Assembly (NCBI RefSeq): GCF_001645685.2
Contig: NZ_CP017080.1
Span: 3,277,051-3,341,050 of the forward strand
Length of the DNA stretch: 64,000 nucleotides
Source of the DNA: Peribacillus muralis
GTDB lineage: Bacteria > Bacillota > Bacilli > Bacillales > DSM-1321
Direction: 5' to 3'
A program made the position numbers and the translations under genes. The notes beneath the pieces were generated by a model that saw only the letters and a list, made by a program, of their open reading frames with translations, did no database searches and was not told the origin of the DNA. Every line of letters starts with the position of its first letter. Within the stretch, counting starts at the first letter, position 1. Below, in pieces: positions 56,631-64,000 of this stretch.

Positions 56631-58193
56631 ATGTCTAAATTTTTAAAAGGGACGCTGATATTATTAATCGCAAGCCTGATTACAAGAGTTCTTGGGTTCA
56701 TTAACCGCATTGTCATCGCCCGCTTCATCGGCGAAGAAGGCGTTGGTTTATATATGATGGCTTTACCGACCCTCTTTCTCGTCGTTAACATTACCCAATT
56801 GGGGCTGCCGATCGCGATTTCCAAATTCGTGGCCGAGGCCAATGCCCGGGGTGACGAACGGAAAATCAAAAAGATCCTCGTCGTTTCTTTGGCCTGCACC
56901 TTTGCTCTATCGATGATTTTCACTCCAGCGATGCTGTTGTTCGCACCGGTTCTCTCAGAATACTTATTCACCGATCCGCGAACGGTCTGGCCCCTGATGG
57001 CGATTGCACCAATCGTACCGATCATTGCGATATCATCCGTACTGCGCGGGTATTTCCAAGGCAAGCAAAATATGAAGCCTTTCGCTTTCTCGCAAGTGAT
57101 CGAACAGGTGGCACGCATCACTTTCATCGCCGTCCTGACGAAAGCCTTTTTGCCATATGGGATTGAATATGCGGCTGCCGGGGCGATGTTCGCCTCGATA
57201 ATCGGTGAGCTCGTCTCTCTCATTTACCTTTTGACTAGCTTCAAGCTTAAGAAGCATTTTAAGTTCAGGAAGAACTTTTTCAAAAATGTGAAGTCGGGTA
57301 AGGGGACGTTCACGGAATTGATGGGAATCGCCCTTCCTTCCACCGGAAGCAGGATGATCGGCTCCCTTTCATGGTTTTTCGAGCCGATAGTGGTGGCCCA
57401 GAGCTTGGCCCTTGCCGGTGTCACCGCGGCCGCAGCCACCAGTCAATACGGCGAGCTGACAGGATATGCCCTGCCATTACTGATGCTTCCTTCTTTCATT
57501 ACATCATCCTTGGCGACCGCCCTTGTACCGGCAGTCAGCGAGGCTCGCACGACCGGAAACTTCCTGCTTGTTGAACACAGGCTGCAGCAGGCCCTGAAAA
57601 TCACATTTATCACAGGCTGCTTAGCCGTCGTCATTTTGTTCATCTTTGCCGAACCGATCCTGCAGGTGATGTACGGCTCATCACATGCCGCCGTTTTCAT
57701 AAAATTCCTGGCACCTTTCTTCATCCTCTTTTACTTCCAGTTCCCGCTGCAATCCATGCTTCAAGCATTGGACCTTGCAAAAGCGGCCATGTTCAACAGC
57801 CTGGCGGGTAACATTCTTAAAATCGGTGTGATCTGGCTGCTTGCATCAAAGGAAAGCTTCGGGATCATGGGGGCAGCGGTCGGGATAGCGGTCGGTTCAA
57901 TGCTCGTCACCTTCCTGCATTTTTCCACCGTGCTGAAAGTCGTTCCCTTCACGCTGCATTTCAGGAGTTATATATCAGCTTTGATCATTGCACTAATCTC
58001 AGGCTGGGGCGGCTATTATTTGTATCAAGCCCCACTCTCGGCACAACCGCTCGTACCAAGGCTGTTGCTGTCCGTAACGGTCGTGATCCTGCTGTTCACC
58101 TTTTTCCTGCTCATGACGGGCAGTATAAAAAAAGCAGACCTGATCCGGATTCCTGTAGTGGGCGGATTCTTATCGAAGTTTGCCTGGAAATAA
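56631..58193 (+). CDS. spoVB: Stage V sporulation protein B (MVF/MATE-type flippase)
   Basis: This is a 520-residue membrane protein of about fourteen helices, MSKFLKGTLILLIASLITRV at the start, with ARFIGEEGVGLYMMALPTLF and AAAATSQYGELTGYALPLLM. SpoVB is needed for spore cortex synthesis and is thought to move a lipid-linked wall precursor. The start is ATG at 56631, preceded by AGGGAGG. The frame is open further upstream without a site. Its presence indicates an endospore former. Confidence 0.93.
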   Translation: MSKFLKGTLILLIASLITRVLGFINRIVIARFIGEEGVGLYMMALPTLFLVVNITQLGLPIAISKFVAEANARGDERKIKKILVVSLACTFALSMIFTPAMLLFAPVLSEYLFTDPRTVWPLMAIAPIVPIIAISSVLRGYFQGKQNMKPFAFSQVIEQVARITFIAVLTKAFLPYGIEYAAAGAMFASIIGELVSLIYLLTSFKLKKHFKFRKNFFKNVKSGKGTFTELMGIALPSTGSRMIGSLSWFFEPIVVAQSLALAGVTAAAATSQYGELTGYALPLLMLPSFITSSLATALVPAVSEARTTGNFLLVEHRLQQALKITFITGCLAVVILFIFAEPILQVMYGSSHAAVFIKFLAPFFILFYFQFPLQSMLQALDLAKAAMFNSLAGNILKIGVIWLLASKESFGIMGAAVGIAVGSMLVTFLHFSTVLKVVPFTLHFRSYISALIIALISGWGGYYLYQAPLSAQPLVPRLLLSVTVVILLFTFFLLMTGSIKKADLIRIPVVGGFLSKFAWK

Positions 58194-58197
58194 AATG

Positions 58198-58224
58198 GAC
58201 CGAAGCATTTACCCGCTTCGGTCA
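58198..58224. terminator. Terminator between spoVB and the DUF421 gene
   Basis: GACCGAAGC pairs with GCTTCGGTC and is followed by ATTTCTT. It lies directly behind spoVB and at the end of the converging gene. Confidence 0.7.
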
Positions 58225-58881
58225 TTTCTTCGTTTCATTTGTATCGATATAAAATTGGCCATCTATGTACCCGCAAATCGAAATCTCTTGAATTTTCACT
58301 TCACCATGTTTTTTCAACTGGTGCCGGAGCCAAAATTGATTTTTGCCAATTTTATAAAGATTGTCTTCCTGAATCTTTCCATCAACGATAAGAGGATAAG
58401 GGGTTTCCTTCATTTTTGACCTTTTCCCTTGGGTATTTTTGATGACTGAAAGTTTCCCCGAGGATTCGAGGATGGCAAATTGTACATCATTGAGATCATT
58501 GATCCCTTGCTCCCTCAACTGTGTCAATAAATCATCAAAATTATATCGTTGCTTACGCATCGCCTTTTCATCTATTTTCCCTTGATTGATGATGATCTGC
58601 GGCGTACCGTCGACGATATTCCGAAACCTGATGCTTTTCAAGGAAATGAAAGCCAAGACGATCTGGATGAAAGCCAGAACGAACATCGGGGTGATTTGCC
58701 GGAAAAATGGTTTATCCAAATCTTCAAAGGATAGGACTGCAATGTCCCCTATCATGATGGATACCACTAAATCCAGAATGCTCAGTTCCCCAACTTCCCG
58801 CTTACCCATCATTCGGAAAAGGAATAAGATGACTAGATAGATCACCGTCGTTCTAAAAATAATAGCCAGATAGGTTTCCAC
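58222..58881 (-). CDS. DUF421 membrane protein (YrbG/YetF-like)
   Basis: The protein of about 219 residues has three membrane helices, MMGKREVGELSILDLVVSIM (the family signature), and a two-part cytoplasmic domain (KQRYNFDDLLTQLREQGIND, then VKIQEISICGYIDGQFYID). Function is poorly known. The position matches YrbG of B. subtilis. The start is unclear: GTG at 58881 is used here, an in-frame ATG at 58905 lacks a site, and AAGGA stands at the right distance only for an ATT in between. Confidence 0.75.
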   Translation of the reverse strand: METYLAIIFRTTVIYLVILFLFRMMGKREVGELSILDLVVSIMIGDIAVLSFEDLDKPFFRQITPMFVLAFIQIVLAFISLKSIRFRNIVDGTPQIIINQGKIDEKAMRKQRYNFDDLLTQLREQGINDLNDVQFAILESSGKLSVIKNTQGKRSKMKETPYPLIVDGKIQEDNLYKIGKNQFWLRHQLKKHGEVKIQEISICGYIDGQFYIDTNETKK

Positions 58882-59050
58882 TTCAATAACACATCCTTCT
58901 TCCATAGCATGGCTTGCGAATAGAAAAATTACTCCATAATCTTTTCTATTTTCACGGCAGCTATGGTCTAAAGGCTTCATATGAGGAATATGCTTGTACA
59001 AACACATATACAGGCTAAAACGTATCAGCCTTAAAAAAGGAGGAATACCC

Positions 59051-59437
59051 ATCGAAACTAAAAAAATGAGTGTCGCCGTAATTTATGGCGTTGGCTCCAT
59101 CTTTGCCATAGCGATGATTGCAAGTTTGATCGTTTCCATCCTTCTTCGTTTCACTTCATTGACGGAATCATCCCTGACATACGTGGTCATGATCGTATCC
59201 TTTTTATCGTTGTTCATTGGTGGATTCATTTCAGGAGGCAAAGGTAAAAAGCAAGGACTTTTCTTAGGCGGCAGCACAGGATTGCTTTATCTTTTGGTCG
59301 TGTTCCTTTTTCAATATTTGGGGCATGATGCCCTCTTTACCATCAAGCAATGGATTTACTATGGCTGCTTTGTCATCACGGCCATGATGGGCGGCGTGCT
59401 TGGGGTCAATATGAGCTCCGACTCACGCACCGACTAA
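59051..59437 (+). CDS. yrzE: TIGR04086-type four-helix membrane protein (YrzE-like)
   Basis: This is a protein of about 128 residues with four hydrophobic helices, YGVGSIFAIAMIASLIVSIL, YVVMIVSFLSLFIGGFISGG, KGKKQGLFLGGSTGLLYLLV and CFVITAMMGGVLGVNMSS, as in YrzE of B. subtilis. Function unknown. The start is odd: a perfect AAAGGAGG (59036-59043) stands seven bases before ATC at 59051, while the first ATG behind it (59066) is 22 bases away and an ATG at 58994 lies upstream of the site. Either a non-standard AUC start is used or the site was altered by mutation. Confidence 0.75.
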   Translation: METKKMSVAVIYGVGSIFAIAMIASLIVSILLRFTSLTESSLTYVVMIVSFLSLFIGGFISGGKGKKQGLFLGGSTGLLYLLVVFLFQYLGHDALFTIKQWIYYGCFVITAMMGGVLGVNMSSDSRTD

Positions 59438-59446
59438 TAAAAAGCA

Positions 59447-59475
59447 AAAAACCGGGCATCTTGCCCGGTTTTCGT
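59447..59475 (+). terminator. Terminator of the YrzE-like gene
   Basis: AACCGGGCA-TCT-TGCCCGGTT is followed by TTCGTTCGTT. Confidence 0.75.
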
Positions 59476-59626
59476 TCGTTAAGGGGCATAGCACCGAAGA
59501 GGCTCCCTGCCGCCCGCTGGATGTAAACCTCAAAACCAGGAGCTGATGGATTTTTCTGTAAATGTTAAAAGTGAGAGGTCGCAACTGAAGATACGGGGTC
59601 TCCCCTGGTTATAGTACAACAAAAAA

Positions 59627-59666
59627 ACTGTGGACAAACTCCATTTTCATCGAGTATGTCCACAGT
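59627..59666 (-). terminator. Terminator of the queA-tgt-yajC unit
   Basis: On the minus strand ACTGTGGACATACTC, a ten-base loop and GAGTTTGTCCACAGT are followed by seven T. The hairpin resembles the one behind livF (31518-31558) in stem and loop edges. A second, GC-rich hairpin (59670-59692) stands between it and the yajC stop. Confidence 0.85.
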
Positions 59667-59700
59667 CGGAACCGGCCACACGGGCCGGTTTTCGTTTATC

Positions 59701-59982
59701 TTATATGGATACTTCTTTATTCGGTGCACTTTCCGTAATTTCACGGATTGCAGCGCGATCGAATGTCAATTTAGTACCATCTGGTGACTTAATGACGATT
59801 TGCAATTCATCGATGGCATCGATTGTTCCATGCATGCCGCCGATAGTGGCAACCTTATCACCTTTTTTCAAGCTGCTTTGCATGCTTTGAGTAGCTTTTT
59901 GGCGTTTTTGCTGCGGGCGGATCAATAGGAAATAGAACAATACGAACATTAAGATTAATGGAAGTATTTGAGTTATAGCCAT
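59701..59982 (-). CDS. yajC: Preprotein translocase subunit YajC
   Basis: The 93-residue protein has one N-terminal membrane helix (ILPLILMFVLFYFLLIRPQQK) followed by a basic tail and KKGDKVATIGGMHGTIDAID, the YajC signature. It associates with SecDF. Start ATG at 59982 lies eleven bases after AAAGGAG. The GTG four codons upstream overlaps that site. It follows tgt, as in most bacteria. Confidence 0.93.
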   Translation of the reverse strand: MAITQILPLILMFVLFYFLLIRPQQKRQKATQSMQSSLKKGDKVATIGGMHGTIDAIDELQIVIKSPDGTKLTFDRAAIREITESAPNKEVSI

Positions 59983-60023
59983 TTGTAAATTCACTCCTTT
60001 CGTTCATTAAAATATTTATGGAA

Positions 60024-61199
<1,176 letters not shown>

Positions 61200-62228
61200 T
61201 TACTTAATTAACATTGCATCTCCAAAACTAAAGAACCTGTATTTTTCTTCCACTGCCGTTTCATAGGCATGCAGAACATGCTCCCTTCCAGCCAAGGCAG
61301 AAATAAGCATGATTAAAGTCGATTTCGGTAAATGGAAATTCGTAATCATGGCATCGATCCCTTTAAACTCATAACCGGGATAGATGAAGATGCTCGTCCA
61401 GCCGCTTGCTTCCTTGAAGACGCCAGCATTACCGGAGGCAATCGTTTCCAAAGTCCTTGTGGAGGTTGTACCGACGGTGATGATTTTACCGCCTTTTTCT
61501 TTCACTTCATTAAGCAAACGGGCAGTGCCTTCGGTCATTTGGTAAAATTCCGAATGCATTTCATGGCTGTCGATATCGTCCACACTGACCGGGCGGAACG
61601 TTCCAAGCCCGACATGAAGCGTAATGAAGGCGATATGTACTCCCATTCCTTTCAGCTTCTCAAGCAAATGCTCGGTAAAGTGCAGTCCGGCCGTCGGTGC
61701 GGCTGCGGATCCTCTTTCACGCGCATATACCGTTTGATAACGATCCTGATCGTCAAGCTGCTCCTTAATATATGGAGGCAGCGGCATTTCCCCAAGCTTA
61801 TCCAGTATTTCGTAGAAAATACCTTCATATCGAAACTCCAGGATACGGCCTCCATGCTCAAGTACGCCTGTACAGACGGCACTTAACTTACCATCGCCAA
61901 AGAAGATGGTCGAGCCTTCTTTTATTCGTTTGGCTGGCTTTACAAGGGTTTCCCAGACATCATCATGCTCCTGCTTGAGCAGTAAAACCTCTATTTTTGC
62001 ACCGGTTCCTTCCTTGCTTCCATATAATCGTGCCGGCAGCACCCTCGTATCATTCAAAACAAGGCAATCTCCCGGTTTGATATATTCAGTGATATGGCTG
62101 AAGACATCATGCTCGATCTTGCCCGTTTCCTTGTCCAGCACCATCAACCGACTTGCTTCCCTATCTTCCAAAGGAACCTGGGCAATCAATTCCTCCGGTA
62201 AATGAAAATCAAACATATCCAATTTCAT
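61200..62228 (-). CDS. queA: S-adenosylmethionine:tRNA ribosyltransferase-isomerase
   Basis: This 342-residue enzyme attaches the ribosyl part of S-adenosylmethionine to preQ1 in tRNA, giving epoxyqueuosine. Family segments include [51 protein letters not shown] and [11 protein letters not shown]. The start is ATG at 62228, with AGGAAGTGG before it. It is followed by tgt in the same pathway. Confidence 0.95.
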   Translation of the reverse strand: MKLDMFDFHLPEELIAQVPLEDREASRLMVLDKETGKIEHDVFSHITEYIKPGDCLVLNDTRVLPARLYGSKEGTGAKIEVLLLKQEHDDVWETLVKPAKRIKEGSTIFFGDGKLSAVCTGVLEHGGRILEFRYEGIFYEILDKLGEMPLPPYIKEQLDDQDRYQTVYARERGSAAAPTAGLHFTEHLLEKLKGMGVHIAFITLHVGLGTFRPVSVDDIDSHEMHSEFYQMTEGTARLLNEVKEKGGKIITVGTTSTRTLETIASGNAGVFKEASGWTSIFIYPGYEFKGIDAMITNFHLPKSTLIMLISALAGREHVLHAYETAVEEKYRFFSFGDAMLIK

Positions 62229-62266
62229 CTGTTCCACTTCCTAACCTGTGTATCATGCTGTATTCA

Positions 62267-62473
62267 TCATTTAAAACGGCCAATCAAATAAAAAATAGCG
62301 GACAACACGACACTGACGATGATAGATGTCACAATCGGAAAATAAAACGTCGTATTGCCTTTTTTGAGGAAGATATCTCCCGGCAGCCTGCCGAGGTGGA
62401 TATACTTCATCGCAAAACCGATCACGAATATGATCATGCCGAGTATCATCACCATTTTCGGTATATTCATCAT
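62267..62473 (-). CDS. yrzS: DUF2905 small membrane protein (YrzS-like)
   Basis: The 68-residue protein has two membrane helices ([16 protein letters not shown] and [19 protein letters not shown]) around the conserved HLGRLPGDI segment of DUF2905. Function unknown. The start ATG at 62473 overlaps the ruvB stop as ATGA, so it is co-translated with ruvB. A second ATG follows directly. Confidence 0.85.
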   Translation of the reverse strand: MMNIPKMVMILGMIIFVIGFAMKYIHLGRLPGDIFLKKGNTTFYFPIVTSIIVSVVLSAIFYLIGRFK

Positions 62474-63468
62474 TCAGGCATCACCAAACCGAAGTGCTCG
62501 TAAACGAGCTGTGTCGCGATACGTCCCCTTGGGGTACGCTGAAGAAAACCGACTTGGAGCAGATATGGCTCATATACATCTTCGATCGTATGTGCTTCTT
62601 CGCCAATCGTGGCGGCAATCGTCTCCAGACCTACGGGGCCGCCGCGGAATTTTTCAATGATCCCTTTAAGTAATTTATGGTCAATATGATCGAGTCCTAA
62701 ACGGTCGACCTGCATTAATTCAAGTGCATAATCGGCAAGCCCGGCCGTTATCGTACCATCTCCGCGAACCTGCGCGAAATCCCTGACCCTCCGTAAAAGG
62801 CGATTGGCAATCCTCGGGGTGCCCCTCGATCTCCTCGCAAGCTCTGCAGCTGCTTGGTCATCCATTTCCGTATCCATGATCCTGGAGGTACGGATGATGA
62901 TATCGGTCAGATGGTTTTCCGTATAATATTCGAGCCGGCACAAAACACCGAAACGGTCCCTAAGCGGTGCAGACAATGAGCCAGCACGTGTCGTTGCCCC
63001 GACGAGAGTGAACGGCGGCAGGTCTATTCGAATTGATCGTGCCTCCGGACCTTTGCCGACAACGATATCGAGACAGAAATCCTCCATCGCCGGATACAGC
63101 ACTTCCTCGACCACCCGGGGCAGGCGGTGTATTTCATCGATGAAAAGCACATCGCCAGGTTCGAGCGCACTCAAAATCGCCGCCAAATCTCCGGGCCGCT
63201 CAATGGCAGGTCCGGAAGTCGTGCGGATATTGACACCCATTTCGTTGGCGATGATGACCGCAAGCGTCGTCTTCCCAAGACCAGGCGGCCCGTATAAAAG
63301 GACATGATCGAGCGTTTCCTCCCGCATCCTTGCCGCCTCGATGTATACACTTAAGTTCGCTTTCACTTTATCCTGTCCAATATATTGCTTTAAGTTTTGC
63401 GGCCGCAGGCTTTGTTCAAAGGACAGTTCGTTCAAATCGGCTTCCTGATTGAATATTCTCTCCTCCAT
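62470..63468 (-). CDS. ruvB: Holliday junction helicase motor RuvB
   Basis: This 332-residue AAA+ ATPase drives branch migration with RuvA. It has Walker [14 protein letters not shown], Walker [10 protein letters not shown], the Arg-finger region [18 protein letters not shown], and a C-terminal winged-helix domain ending [15 protein letters not shown]. It lies 11 bases behind ruvA. GGGG lies shortly before its ATG. Confidence 0.96.
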   Translation of the reverse strand: MEERIFNQEADLNELSFEQSLRPQNLKQYIGQDKVKANLSVYIEAARMREETLDHVLLYGPPGLGKTTLAVIIANEMGVNIRTTSGPAIERPGDLAAILSALEPGDVLFIDEIHRLPRVVEEVLYPAMEDFCLDIVVGKGPEARSIRIDLPPFTLVGATTRAGSLSAPLRDRFGVLCRLEYYTENHLTDIIIRTSRIMDTEMDDQAAAELARRSRGTPRIANRLLRRVRDFAQVRGDGTITAGLADYALELMQVDRLGLDHIDHKLLKGIIEKFRGGPVGLETIAATIGEEAHTIEDVYEPYLLQVGFLQRTPRGRIATQLVYEHFGLVMPE

Positions 63469-63479
63469 TGCGCCACCCC

Positions 63480-64000
63480 TTATCTTAGCATCAATTGCAA
63501 TGCTTTCTTAATATATTGCTCGGTCGTCATTTCTTCCGTCTGTAATTTCTTGGCAACCTTTTGGATTTCCTTTTCCGAATAACCAAGTGCCTTCAAAGCA
63601 AGCATCGCTTCATCCAAATCCTCCGAGTAGCCATTTGAACCGGAAGCAGCCGTGACACCTTCGTTGAACAAGCTTGGAAAAGCATCCGGAATGATGTTCT
63701 CCAATTTCCCTTTCAAATCCAGGATCATCTGCCTGGCCGTCTTCTTGCCGACTCCCGGGAATTTCACCAAAAACGATTCATCTTCATTTTCAATTGCCTG
63801 CACCACTTGATCGACCTGACCTGACGCAAGTATGGCAAGCGCCCCCTTCGGCCCGATTCCAGTTACATTCAACAGCTTGGTGAATAATGCCTTTTCTTGA
63901 CGATTCTGAAAACCATATAAGGCAACCATATCCTCACGTACGTAATGATACAAAAAAACTTGGATATCTTTCTCGTATTGGGCGGAAAAAATAAAAGGAT
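63480..64000 (-). CDS. ruvA: Holliday junction DNA-binding protein RuvA, partial
   Basis: The C-terminal 170 or so residues of RuvA are present, and the N-terminus lies beyond the window end. Reading in from base 64000 gives [20 protein letters not shown], the end of the OB fold. It is followed by the two helix-hairpin-helix motifs ([16 protein letters not shown] and [17 protein letters not shown]) and the flexible linker plus domain III ([18 protein letters not shown]) that contacts RuvB. An apparent TTG start at 63953 is internal and should not be used. Confidence 0.95.
   Translation of the reverse strand, partial: PFIFSAQYEKDIQVFLYHYVREDMVALYGFQNRQEKALFTKLLNVTGIGPKGALAILASGQVDQVVQAIENEDESFLVKFPGVGKKTARQMILDLKGKLENIIPDAFPSLFNEGVTAASGSNGYSEDLDEAMLALKALGYSEKEIQKVAKKLQTEEMTTEQYIKKALQLMLR

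Noticed and set aside
58549-58840. Plus-strand frames inside the DUF421 gene, and many similar antisense frames in recJ, secDF, livF, livG, aspS and relA
   Set aside because: They are complementary-strand shadows of conserved proteins and have no sites of their own.

Overview
The window looks like a Bacillaceae (endospore-forming Firmicutes) chromosome. The right half follows the gene order known from Bacillus subtilis: ruvA-ruvB-yrzS-queA-tgt-yajC, yrzE, yrbG-like, spoVB, comN, secDF, recJ-apt-relA-dtd, yrvJ, yrzK, hisS-aspS, 6S RNA, tcdA. Support comes from AGGAGG-type ribosome binding sites, a T-box leader before hisS, the sporulation gene spoVB and a SinR-like regulator. A Peribacillus or Bacillus simplex-type host is my guess from overall feel, not something I could test.

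Layout. 1-2.9 kb: a decayed IS21-family element (istA and istB both broken) with an IS3-family element against it. 3.0-24.7 kb: a cell-surface polysaccharide locus, all on the minus strand. It starts at about 24.7 kb with a chain-length modulator, tyrosine kinase and phosphatase (ywqC, ywqD, ywqE type). It continues with a membrane 4,6-dehydratase, UDP-glucose dehydrogenase, a priming sugar transferase, an acetyltransferase and an aminotransferase (PglF/C/D/E or EpsC/L/M/N type). Then come a glycosyltransferase, the three UDP-L-FucNAc enzymes (CapE/F/G or FnlA/B/C type), a second glycosyltransferase, a Wzx flippase, an acetyltransferase, a GT2, a Wzy polymerase and a membrane-anchored beta-helix protein. 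From about 3 to 20 kb this locus is visibly more AT-rich than the rest and contains two long gene-free gaps. A SinR-like gene is divergent to its first gene.

25-31.5 kb: miscellaneous genes (SGNH-like protein, CxxC protein, VOC protein, secreted subtilase) and an intact IS256-family element lodged beside an array of 21-bp repeats. 31.5-38 kb: a branched-chain amino acid ABC transporter (livF, G, M, H and a binding protein) plus a second paralogous binding protein with its own terminator. 38-42 kb: tcdA, an M20 peptidase, and a NERD-domain nuclease-like gene sandwiched between two long 21-bp repeat arrays, then 6S RNA. 42-64 kb: translation, stringent response, secretion, tRNA modification and Holliday-junction housekeeping genes, ending inside ruvA.

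The polysaccharide genes form a coherent Wzx/Wzy pathway: priming with a probable di-N-acetylbacillosamine phosphate, addition of L-FucNAc and probably a uronic acid, flipping, polymerisation, and control by tyrosine phosphorylation. The least explained structures are the three 21-bp repeat arrays. Two of them bracket the NERD gene, and one supplies its stop codon.
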